Origin: CALMFQ01 sp964495595
GTDB lineage: Bacteria; Pseudomonadota; Gammaproteobacteria; Burkholderiales; SCOH01
Assembly: GCA_964495595.1 (NCBI GenBank)
Contig: CAZBWH010000055.1
Span: 1-21,706 of the forward strand
Direction of reading: 5' to 3'
DNA: 21,706 nt
The translations under genes and the position numbers were made by a program. The notes under the pieces are model-generated. The model did not search any database and was not told where the DNA came from. It worked only from the letters and a program-made list of their open reading frames with translations. Below are positions 14,715 to 21,706 of this stretch, piece by piece. Within the stretch, counting starts at the first letter, position 1, and each line of letters begins with the position of its first letter.

Positions 14715-17700
14715 ATGTCCCCTGACATTCTTGATGTGTATTCGGCGCCACTGGCTGGCCACACCCTGATCGAGGCCAGTGCCGGCACCGGCAAGACCTG
14801 GACGTTGTCCGGCCTGTATGCCCGGCTGCTGCTTGATGCTGAGCTGAACCTGCAGGTGGGTGAGATCTTGGTGGTGACTTTCACCACGGCGGCCACCGGA
14901 GAGTTGCGCGACCGGATCCGCAAGCGGTTGGCGGATGTGCTGGAGAGCTTCCGGACGGGAGTGGGCAGCGATGAATTCTGTGAGCGGCTGCTGGCTGGTT
15001 TTTCCGGTGAGCGTGAGTGGGCGGTGCGCAAGCTGACGCGGGCCGTGGCGGGGTTTGACGATGCGTCGGTATTTACCATTCACGGATTCTGTCAGCGGGT
15101 GCTGGCTGATGCGGCGTTTGAGTCCGGTGCGGATTTTGGCCTGTCATTGCTGACCGACCAGAGCGAATTGCTGATTGAGGTGGCAGAGGATTACTGGCGC
15201 CGGCAGGTATACCCCGCTCAGGGGCCTTGGCTGGATTTCCTGCAATTGCAGGAAGCTGCGCCCGAGGGGTGGCTCGGGTTGCTCAAGGAGTGGCTGGGGC
15301 ATTCGCAGCGACAACTGCTGCCTTTGCCGCCAGTGCCGGAGTTGGCCGCTGTGCTGGCGCGTTTCGAGGCTGGTCTGGCGGCGCTGGCGCCGCTTTGGCG
15401 TGTCCACCGGAAGCAGGTGGGCGAGGCGCTGGCCAGTGATCCCGGCCTGAATCGCAAGTCGTATGACTCCAAATCATTGGGTTCGCGCCTGCAGGCGGTG
15501 GATACCCTGATTGAGCGTGATCAGGTGGGGCGGGCATTGTTCGGGGGAGGCAAGGCACGCGAGCCGCTGATCCGGTTCAGCGCCGACCGGGTGGCGGCGG
15601 CGGCAAAGAAAGGCTTTGCGCCGCTGACTCACCCGTTTTTCGATGCTGTCGGCGAGTTGATCCGGCTGGCCGACGAATTGCTCCCGGTTTTCCGCTTGCG
15701 GTTGCGGCATCTGCTGGCCGGCCTGTGGCAATACTTGCGGCAGGAGTTGCCGCGACGCAAGCAGGAGCGGCAGCAGATATCGTTCGACGATCTGCTGGAG
15801 CAGGTATGGCAGGCAACCCACGGCCCGCAGCGGGAACAGGTCTGTGCGGCGATCCGGGCACGTTACCGGGCTGCGTTGGTCGATGAATTCCAGGATACCG
15901 ATCCGGTTCAGTGCGGCATTTTCCAGGCGGTGTATGCTGGCTCGGGTTTGCCGCTGTTTTTTGTCGGAGACCCAAAGCAGGCGATTTACCGTTTTCGTGG
16001 GGCGGATATTCATGCCTATCTGGCGGCCCGGCGCAACGTGGATCGGACGGCGACACTGGACACCAACCAGCGTTCGATTCCGCCGTTGATCAGGGCGGTG
16101 AATGCGCTGTTCGGCAATGGTCGTCGCCCGGGGGCATTTGTTGACGCAGGCATCGCTTTCCAGCCGGTGCGTGCAGCCGACCGGCCGCTCCCGGCGCTGT
16201 ATCTGGCCGATGAGCCACCGCAGGCGCTGCAGTTTTTGCTGCTGCCGGCGCAGATGACCGACAAGGGCGAAAAGACGCTCTCACTGACCGCTGCCGGCGA
16301 GCTGGCAGCTGCGGGTACTGCGAACGAGATCGCTCGGCTGCTGACCATGTCGGCGGCCGGGCAGGCGTGGATCGGTGAACCTCAGGCGCACCGGCCGCTG
16401 GGGGGAGGCGATATTGCCGTGCTGGTGCCCGGTGCCTGGCAGGCCCGCCAGATCCAGGCCGAGCTGCGTTTGCGTGGCATTGCCAGTGTTCGGCAGGTGC
16501 GTGAGAGCGTGTTTGCCAGCCAGGAAGCGCACGCGCTGCTGGCAGTGTTGCAGGCGATTGCCATGCCAACCCGGCAGGGCTGGGTGCGCAGTGCGCTGGT
16601 GTCGACGCTGATGGGGTATGACATCAATACGTTGCAGCAGATGATTGATCAAGGAGAGCCGTGGGAGAGCGTGCTCGATCAATTCGGCCTCTGGCACCAG
16701 TCATGGCGCGAAGGAGGCTTCATGCGCATGTTGCGTCACTGGCTGGACTGGCCGGGGGCGCAGGGCAGGTCGGTTGTCCAGCGTTTGCTCGCCCGTATCG
16801 ACGGAGAGCGGCAGCTGACCAATCTGCTGCATCTGGCCGAGCTGTTGCAGCAACAGAGCCGGCAGCGGGTCGGGATCGAGCCTTTGCTGATCTGGCTGCA
16901 GCGGATGCTGGATGACCCCGACGCTGCGGGCGATGCGGCATTGATGCGGCTGGAAAGCGACGCAGACCGGGTTCAGATCGTTACCATCCATTCAAGCAAG
17001 GGGCTGGAATATCCACTGGTGTTCTGCCCCTGGCTGTTTGACGGCAAGCTGGGAGGGGATGATGTGGCTGTGGGGTTTCATCAGGATGACCAGGCCTGGC
17101 TGGATTTCGGTAGCCGGCAGTTCGACAGCCATCGCCGGCTGGCTGCCCGGGAGACATTGGCCGAAAAGGTCCGGCTGGCCTATGTGGCGTTGACCCGGGC
17201 CCGGTATCGCTGCCTGGTGGTTTGGGGAAACGTCGGCATTCTGGCGGCCCCCTCGGGCAACGATGATGCGCAGGCAGGGCTGGTGCGCGGCCTGCATGGC
17301 TCGGCGCTGGCCTGGCTGCTGCACCCCTGCCCCGACCAGGATGCGCAGGCCGACCCGCTGCTGGCGATGCGTAGCCATTGCGCCGGGCTCGACAGTGCGG
17401 CGATCGGGGCCGATTTGCGTCGTTTGCAGTCTGCCGAGCCGGACGCGATCGGCATTCGACCCCTGTTGCTGACCGATGAACCGGTGATGGCCGTCATGGC
17501 TGCCGAAGAAACGCCGACACGCATGCCGGCCACATTCAGCCGTGATGCCTTGCGCTGGGGTTGGCGGGTGGTGAGCTTTTCCGGGCTGACCCGCGAGGCC
17601 TTGCCGGCAGCCCCCAGTGAACAACTGGAAGCGGCAGATCGCGATGCCGTCGGAGCCGGGGCGTCGGGCAACGAAACCGACCCCCGCTTACGCGAGCTGG

Positions 17701-18440
17701 ATGGATACGGCTTTCCGTTGGGCGAAGTACCCGCTTCGGTCGCCGGTACCACCGTGCATGCGATCCTTGAGCAGTGGAACTGGGATCTGCCGGATGCGCT
17801 GCCTGCGGTGGTTGAGTGCGAACTGGCCCGGGCCGGGCTGCAGCCGCGCTGGCAGCCGGTGGTCGAATCGATGGTGCGGCACACGGTCGCAACCCGGCTG
17901 GACCGGCAGGCCTTGACGCTGGCCAGTGTGCCGGCTGGCCGGCGGCTGGCCGAAATGGAATTCACCTTTCCTTTGCGGCGACTGTCTGTCGCCGCTGTCC
18001 AGCAATGGCTGCAGCGGCCGCAGTCAGGGGTTGACCCGGTCTTTGCCGACGCATCCCGGCAGCTGGGGTTCGACAGCCTGCAAGGATTCATGCGCGGTTT
18101 CATCGATCTGGTATTCGAGGCGGGCGGCCGTTATTACATCGTCGACTACAAGACCAACCGTCTGGGCGACCAGCCGGCCGACTATGCGCCTGAGCGGTTG
18201 CGGCAGGCCATGGCCCACAGCCATTACTACTTGCAATATCTGATCTACAGCGTTGCCGTGCACCGCTACCTGGCATCGCGCCTGCCTGACTATGATTTCG
18301 AGCGTCATTTCGGTGGCGTGTATTACCTGTTTTTGCGCGGCATGGCCGATGAAAGCGGGCATACCGGCGTATTTTTTGATCGCCCCTCGGCGGTGCTGAT
18401 CGACGCATTCGAACGGCAAATAATGGGAGCTGGATCGTGA
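14715..18440 (+). CDS. recB: Exodeoxyribonuclease V (RecBCD) subunit RecB
   Basis: RecB is the 3'-5' SF1A helicase and nuclease subunit of RecBCD, which processes double-strand ends and loads RecA. The protein has 1241 residues (E. coli 1180). The Walker A motif ASAGTGKTWTL lies at 21-31, the Walker B/DExx box VDEFQDTD at 389-396, the helicase motif VGDPKQAIYRFRGAD shortly after, and motif VI YVALTRAR in the second half. The C-terminal nuclease domain carries VDYKTN (1143-1148) with Asp1144 and Lys1146, the RecB-family catalytic pair. The start MSPDILDVYSAPL is typical for the family. It overlaps recD by 4 bases. recC is not next to it. Confidence 0.97.
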   Translation: MSPDILDVYSAPLAGHTLIEASAGTGKTWTLSGLYARLLLDAELNLQVGEILVVTFTTAATGELRDRIRKRLADVLESFRTGVGSDEFCERLLAGFSGEREWAVRKLTRAVAGFDDASVFTIHGFCQRVLADAAFESGADFGLSLLTDQSELLIEVAEDYWRRQVYPAQGPWLDFLQLQEAAPEGWLGLLKEWLGHSQRQLLPLPPVPELAAVLARFEAGLAALAPLWRVHRKQVGEALASDPGLNRKSYDSKSLGSRLQAVDTLIERDQVGRALFGGGKAREPLIRFSADRVAAAAKKGFAPLTHPFFDAVGELIRLADELLPVFRLRLRHLLAGLWQYLRQELPRRKQERQQISFDDLLEQVWQATHGPQREQVCAAIRARYRAALVDEFQDTDPVQCGIFQAVYAGSGLPLFFVGDPKQAIYRFRGADIHAYLAARRNVDRTATLDTNQRSIPPLIRAVNALFGNGRRPGAFVDAGIAFQPVRAADRPLPALYLADEPPQALQFLLLPAQMTDKGEKTLSLTAAGELAAAGTANEIARLLTMSAAGQAWIGEPQAHRPLGGGDIAVLVPGAWQARQIQAELRLRGIASVRQVRESVFASQEAHALLAVLQAIAMPTRQGWVRSALVSTLMGYDINTLQQMIDQGEPWESVLDQFGLWHQSWREGGFMRMLRHWLDWPGAQGRSVVQRLLARIDGERQLTNLLHLAELLQQQSRQRVGIEPLLIWLQRMLDDPDAAGDAALMRLESDADRVQIVTIHSSKGLEYPLVFCPWLFDGKLGGDDVAVGFHQDDQAWLDFGSRQFDSHRRLAARETLAEKVRLAYVALTRARYRCLVVWGNVGILAAPSGNDDAQAGLVRGLHGSALAWLLHPCPDQDAQADPLLAMRSHCAGLDSAAIGADLRRLQSAEPDAIGIRPLLLTDEPVMAVMAAEETPTRMPATFSRDALRWGWRVVSFSGLTREALPAAPSEQLEAADRDAVGAGASGNETDPRLRELDGYGFPLGEVPASVAGTTVHAILEQWNWDLPDALPAVVECELARAGLQPRWQPVVESMVRHTVATRLDRQALTLASVPAGRRLAEMEFTFPLRRLSVAAVQQWLQRPQSGVDPVFADASRQLGFDSLQGFMRGFIDLVFEAGGRYYIVDYKTNRLGDQPADYAPERLRQAMAHSHYYLQYLIYSVAVHRYLASRLPDYDFERHFGGVYYLFLRGMADESGHTGVFFDRPSAVLIDAFERQIMGAGS

Positions 18441-20245
18441 ACGCCGCCGCCGGATTGCCGGCATCTGTTCTGGGCGCTGAACTGGGTCGGGTGCTGAGCC
18501 GGTTGCATACACCCCTGCCTGTGCCGGTGCAGCAGGCCCTGGATGGGGTCTGCCTGGCGCTGGCCGAGGGGCATGTCTGTCTTGACCTGGCTGCCGTGGC
18601 CGGGCAGCGGCAGGGGGACGCGAGGTTGCCGGCGCTGCCGGATTGGCTGGCGGCATTGCGTGCTCATCCTGCGGTAGGCGGGCCTGGCCAGTTCAGGCCA
18701 TTGACACTGGACCTTGCCGGACGCCTCTACCTGACCCGCTATTGGTGCTACGAGCAGCGACTGGCCCAGTGCTTGCTGAGGCTGGCTGGCCGGCCGGACG
18801 ATACCGTCGATCTGGCGACGTTGCGCGAACGGCTGGACATCCTGTTTGCCGGCGGACCGCAGCCCGACTGGCAAAAGGCCGCAGCGGCCTGTGCCGTGCT
18901 GCAGCGGGTGTGCGTCATTTCCGGCGGCCCGGGAACGGGCAAGACCACCACGGTGGTCCGGTTGCTCGCCGCGTTGCAGCAGATGGCCGGCGGGCGGCTG
19001 GTGATACGGCTGGCTGCTCCCACCGGCAAGGCGGCGGCGCGGATGAGTGAATCGATCCGCAAGGCCAAGCCAGCGCTGGCCTTGCCCGAGCCTCTGGCCG
19101 CCAGCCTGCCGGAAACGGCCGGCACGCTGCATCGCTTGCTTGGCGTTGTGCCCGATTCCGCCCGCCCGCGCCACCATGCCGGCCATCCGCTGGCGCTGGA
19201 TGTGCTGGTGGTTGACGAGGCGTCGATGATTGATCTGGCGTTGATGGCCAAGCTGGCCGATGCCTTGCCCGAGCAGGCACGGCTGATCCTGTTGGGAGAC
19301 AAGGATCAGCTTGATTCGGTCGAAGCCGGTGCCGTGTTCGGCCAACTGTGTGCGTTGCAAAGCTGCGATGCCGCATTCGCCGCCCGGATGCAGGCTGCGG
19401 CCGGGATTGCGCTTGTTGCTGCGGCCGGGCCGTCTGTCATCGGCAACAGCGTGATCCTGTTGCAGCACAGCTACCGCTTTGACACCGGCAGCGGGATTGG
19501 CGAACTGGCGCGGCTCACCCATGCCGGTCAGGGAGCTGCTGCGTTGCAACTGTTCCGGAGCGGCCAGCGGCAAGATATCGCCTTGCATGAGGCTGAATTC
19601 AGCCAGTACCAGGCCAGCTTGCTGCAGCAGGTCGAGCAGCGGTTTGCCGATTACTGGCTCGCAATCCGGCAGGCCGATGCGGCTGCGGCGTTTGCCGCGT
19701 TTGGCCGTTTCCGCCTGCTGGCTGCCCAGCGCGAGGGCGCTACCGGCGTCAGCGGGCTGAATGCCGCCATCGAGCAGCGCTGGGCCAGGCACGGCTGGCT
19801 GAATCCACGCGCTCCCTGGTACGCCGGCCGGCCGGTGATGGTGGCCGAAAACGATTACGCGCTGCAGTTGTTCAACGGCGACATCGGCCTCACCCTGCTA
19901 CGCCAGGGCCGGCTGCAGGTTGCTTTCGAAGGTGAGGGCGGCAGCCTGCGCTGGTTCAATCCTGCCCGACTGCCGCGGCATGACACGGCTTACGCCATGA
20001 CGGTGCATAAAAGCCAAGGCTCGGAATTCGATGCCGTGGCGCTGGTGTTGCCCGACAGCAAGATGCCTCTGCTGACTCGCAACCTGATCTACACCGGCAT
20101 CACCCGTGCCAGAAGGCAGGTTGACATCTGGGGGCCGGGGGCGGTGCTGCAGCGGGCCATCGAAGATGCACCAGCCCGGCACTCTGGGCTGGCAGATGCG
20201 TTGCGTGGCCGGCTCAGTGAAAGGAATGATCCATGCGCTACCTGA
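18437..20245 (+). CDS. recD: Exodeoxyribonuclease V (RecBCD) subunit RecD
   Basis: RecD is the fast 5'-3' SF1B helicase of RecBCD and controls the switch at Chi. It is 602 residues, close to the E. coli 608. The N-terminal domain contacts RecC/RecB. The helicase core shows Walker A GGPGTGKT (163-170), the segment APTGKAAARM, Walker B VVDEASMIDL (258-267), LLGDKDQLDSVEAGAV, and the late motifs MTVHKSQGSEFD and YTGITRARR. The start is a GTG overlapping the recB stop (GTGA), so translation is probably coupled. The last 13 bases overlap the next gene. Confidence 0.96.
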   Translation: MNAAAGLPASVLGAELGRVLSRLHTPLPVPVQQALDGVCLALAEGHVCLDLAAVAGQRQGDARLPALPDWLAALRAHPAVGGPGQFRPLTLDLAGRLYLTRYWCYEQRLAQCLLRLAGRPDDTVDLATLRERLDILFAGGPQPDWQKAAAACAVLQRVCVISGGPGTGKTTTVVRLLAALQQMAGGRLVIRLAAPTGKAAARMSESIRKAKPALALPEPLAASLPETAGTLHRLLGVVPDSARPRHHAGHPLALDVLVVDEASMIDLALMAKLADALPEQARLILLGDKDQLDSVEAGAVFGQLCALQSCDAAFAARMQAAAGIALVAAAGPSVIGNSVILLQHSYRFDTGSGIGELARLTHAGQGAAALQLFRSGQRQDIALHEAEFSQYQASLLQQVEQRFADYWLAIRQADAAAAFAAFGRFRLLAAQREGATGVSGLNAAIEQRWARHGWLNPRAPWYAGRPVMVAENDYALQLFNGDIGLTLLRQGRLQVAFEGEGGSLRWFNPARLPRHDTAYAMTVHKSQGSEFDAVALVLPDSKMPLLTRNLIYTGITRARRQVDIWGPGAVLQRAIEDAPARHSGLADALRGRLSERNDPCAT

Positions 20246-20952
20246 TGGCCACTCTGACCCTGGGGCCGTTGCTACTGCTGCAGGGCCGCCATGTGCGCCG
20301 GGTGACGCCGGTGTTGCCTGAGCCTCCGGGCTTGCGGGAAGGACAATCCGGCTCGGGGCCGGCGCTGCGCCTGCTGATTGTCGGCGATTCGGCTGCCGCC
20401 GGCGTGGGGGCGGCCACGCAGAATGAGGCATTGTCCGGACAACTGGTCGCCGCGCTGGCCAGAGATTACCGTGTAAGCTGGAAACTGCTGGCCCGCACCG
20501 GATCAACCACCCCCGACGCGCTGGCTTGGTTGCGCCAGTTGCCGCGGGAGTCATTCGATGTGGTGGTGACGTCGCTGGGGGTCAATGACGTGACCGCCAA
20601 CCGCCATCCGGCGCGCTGGTTGCGCGACAAGTCGCAATTGATCGAGTTGCTGCGTCAGGAATACGGCGCGGCGCTGGTGCTGGTATCCGCGCTGCCGCCG
20701 ATGCACCGGTTTCCCGCCTTGCCGCAGCCTCTGCGCTGGTATCTGGGAGCTCAGGCGCGAGACTACAACCGGCTTCTGCAAGCCTGGCTGGCCAGCTGTC
20801 CGGGATGCCGGCTGGAGGCCGTCGAGGCCCCGCAGTACGGCGAGCAACTGATCGCCAGTGATGGCTTTCATCCCGGACCGGGATTTTACCGGCTGTGGGC
20901 GGCGCAACTGGCGGCTACGGTTCGCCGGCACGGGCCGGCAGCCGGGCGCTGA
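20233..20952 (+). CDS. SGNH/GDSL-type hydrolase (lipase/esterase-like)
   Basis: A 239-residue serine hydrolase with an N-terminal hydrophobic segment (3-16) that could be a signal peptide or membrane anchor. SGNH blocks are complete: block I GDSAAAG with nucleophile Ser53, block III GVND with Asn118, and block V SDGFHPG with Asp210 and His213. The substrate is not predictable; esters, lipids and acylated glycans are all hydrolysed by this fold. The ATG at 20233 has a good AAGGA SD and lies inside the end of recD. A second ATG at 20245 overlaps the recD stop as TGATG and would shorten the hydrophobic segment. The overlap puts it in the recB-recD transcript, an unexpected partner for DNA repair genes. 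Confidence 0.88.
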   Translation: MRYLMATLTLGPLLLLQGRHVRRVTPVLPEPPGLREGQSGSGPALRLLIVGDSAAAGVGAATQNEALSGQLVAALARDYRVSWKLLARTGSTTPDALAWLRQLPRESFDVVVTSLGVNDVTANRHPARWLRDKSQLIELLRQEYGAALVLVSALPPMHRFPALPQPLRWYLGAQARDYNRLLQAWLASCPGCRLEAVEAPQYGEQLIASDGFHPGPGFYRLWAAQLAATVRRHGPAAGR

Positions 20953-20965
20953 CCCGGCTTGCCGG
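20935..20965. terminator. Long hairpin between the convergent hydrolase gene and the small minus-strand gene
   Basis: CCGGC (20935-20939) plus AGCCGGG (20940-20946) pair with CCCGGCT (20953-20959) and GCCGG (20961-20965). This gives a 12-bp stem with one bulged T and a 6-nt loop, across the hydrolase stop codon. The convergent gene ends 10 bp beyond it. The symmetric position suits a bidirectional terminator, although neither strand has a strong U-run. Confidence 0.5.
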
Positions 20966-20974
20966 ATGGGCGCT

Positions 20975-21304
20975 TCAGGTTCCGCCGGTTTCGCACCAAG
21001 GGGTGTGCTGCTCCTGATCGAGCCGCGCCAGGTCGGTCTGGCGTTTGATGTCGGCCAGTCGTTTGCGCAAGTGCTCGGGCAGGTGGGCGATGGTTTCCTG
21101 GATCGCTACGCTGAGCAGATCGCCGGCAAGGCAGGCCGGGTCGCGGCCGAAAATTGCGCCCAAAGCCTGCAGGTCACGGCTGAGGGCGGTGGGGATCGGG
21201 GTTTTGATGGCGCGAATCGACGAGCTGTTCAGATCACAGCTGTACGCTTCGGGCACCGGGCTGGCACACAGTTCGTCGACGAAATGTTCGAGTTGGGTTT
21301 GCAT
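20975..21304 (-). CDS. Conserved-looking small hypothetical protein, 109 residues
   Basis: I do not recognise the family. The start is the ATG at 21304 (MQTQLEHFVDELC), chosen because AAGGAG sits 6 nt upstream; the longer open frame to 21418 has a low-quality N-terminus and would bury this SD. The protein has no signal peptide or membrane span and is cytoplasmic. A short strand-like segment (AIKTPIPTALSRDL) is followed by two helices (LGAIFGRDPACLAGDLLSVAIQETIAHLP). This strand-helix-helix order with a GRxPxxLAxxLL pattern vaguely resembles ribbon-helix-helix proteins; that is only a shape-level inference. The C-terminal part is charged (RKRLADIKRQTDLARLDQE). It is convergent with the hydrolase gene and has its own promoter upstream. 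Confidence 0.7.
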   Translation of the reverse strand: MQTQLEHFVDELCASPVPEAYSCDLNSSSIRAIKTPIPTALSRDLQALGAIFGRDPACLAGDLLSVAIQETIAHLPEHLRKRLADIKRQTDLARLDQEQHTPWCETGGT

Positions 21305-21416
21305 GGTGGTCTCCTTGGCTGGCGGTGCCGGCAGGTCGGCACCAAAACAGGCGGATTGCTGCAGGGGCCCGGACGGGCCATGGCGACAGGTGGGGCGGTC
21401 TGCCGGCCATGTTTTC

Positions 21417-21444
21417 ACTATAGCGCGGCTGATGACGGGTTCAA
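21417..21444 (-). promoter_or_regulatory. Sigma70-like promoter of the small hypothetical gene
   Basis: On the minus strand TTGAAC (21444-21439) and TATAGT (21422-21417) are separated by 16 bp, a good sigma70 match. Transcription would start near 21410, leaving a leader of about 105 nt before the ATG at 21304. That leader contains a GTGCCG/CGGCAC stem (21342-21325) shortly before the SD, which could modulate translation. Confidence 0.55.
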
Positions 21445-21567
21445 GCTAAATGAATATCAGTGTCATCTAATATAAAGTCGCTGTAAATTCAACCGCTTGT
21501 CAGTGATCCGATCGCTGCCCTACGCTGGCCGTAACGGTGTACTTTTATGCTGTTCAACGGGTGCCAA
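21445..21567. other. Intergenic stretch without recognised features
   Basis: Together with the leader and promoter of the small gene, this forms a gap of more than 250 bases before the possible gene at the right edge. The sequence is less GC-rich than the flanks, for example near 21445-21500. I found no RNA gene, repeat or convincing open frame in it. Confidence 0.4.
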
Positions 21568-21706
21568 TCAAGAGAGGCAGGCGCTACATGAACATTTTCC
21601 GGTGGCTGGCTTCAAGATAACTTCGGTGGCGCAGCGGCCTCGGGGAGTGGGGGCGATTTCTTGGCGCTGCTCGGCGGCACGCAACGCCGCCGCAAGCAAC
21701 ACCGGC
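21568..21706 (-). CDS. Possible 3' end of an unidentified minus-strand gene (cut by window edge)
   Basis: A minus-strand frame is open from the right edge to a TGA at 21570-21568, giving 45 sense codons with mostly G or C in third position. The translation runs LLAAALRAAEQRQEIAPTP and ends in a Cys-rich tail (CSCSACLS). Codon usage fits coding DNA better than the other frames, but the piece is too short to identify and the tail looks atypical, so it may be a chance open frame. Confidence 0.25.
   Translation of the reverse strand, partial: PVLLAAALRAAEQRQEIAPTPRGRCATEVILKPATGKCSCSACLS

Noticed and set aside
18323..19792. 489-codon minus-strand open frame opposite recB/recD
   Set aside because: Composition is typical of antisense translation of GC-rich coding DNA, and recD is unambiguous on the plus strand.
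1..21706. Neisseria-type DNA uptake sequence (GCCGTCTGAA), CRISPR arrays, tRNA genes or insertion sequences
   Set aside because: None was seen on reading either strand; the eye-scan could miss diverged copies, but nothing supports reporting one.

Overview
The window reads as a chromosomal housekeeping segment of a GC-rich, rod-shaped betaproteobacterium, most likely Neisseriales (Chromobacteriaceae-like). This assignment is an inference from gene content and protein character: GatCAB amidotransferase, GluTR-type hemA, a merged mreBCD-mrdAB cluster, and RecB/RecD of proteobacterial type. No database search was possible. I saw no rRNA, tRNA, CRISPR array, insertion sequence or prophage.

Left block (1-3046, minus strand): gatC, gatA, a Uma2-family (PD-(D/E)XK-like) gene and the 5' part of gatB form one tight operon for tRNA-dependent Glu/Asp amidation. 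The Uma2 gene sits inside the operon with its own strong Shine-Dalgarno (SD). A 335-bp divergent intergenic region (3047-3381) separates this operon from mreB. It contains a perfect 13-bp palindrome.

Elongasome block (3382-8905, plus strand): mreB, mreC, mreD, mrdA (PBP2) and mrdB (RodA). A terminator-like hairpin lies between mreB and mreC. The genes from mreC onward are linked by 1-nt, 23-nt and 4-nt overlaps. The encoded proteins are the cytoskeleton, the periplasmic scaffold, the membrane partner, the transpeptidase and the SEDS glycosyltransferase of rod-shape peptidoglycan synthesis. A 315-bp structured gap follows, then rlpA (lipoprotein lytic transglycosylase with SPOR domain), which overlaps tsaC (tRNA t6A synthesis) by one base.

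hemA-prfA block (10992-13395): glutamyl-tRNA reductase and release factor RF1, without prmC behind them. Convergent to prfA is an unusual secreted protein that joins a TonB C-terminal-like domain to a MalM-like domain (13458-14552, minus).

Recombination block (14715-20952): recB and recD overlap by 4 bp, with no recC in the window, followed by an overlapping SGNH/GDSL hydrolase. A 12-bp-stem hairpin separates this block from a convergent small gene of unknown function, which has a good sigma70-type promoter. The last ~140 bases may carry the 3' end of another minus-strand gene.

No clearly new multi-gene system is visible. The most unusual items are the TonB_C/MalM-like fusion, the Uma2 gene inside the gat operon, and the mreB-mreC hairpin that covers the mreC ribosome-binding region.
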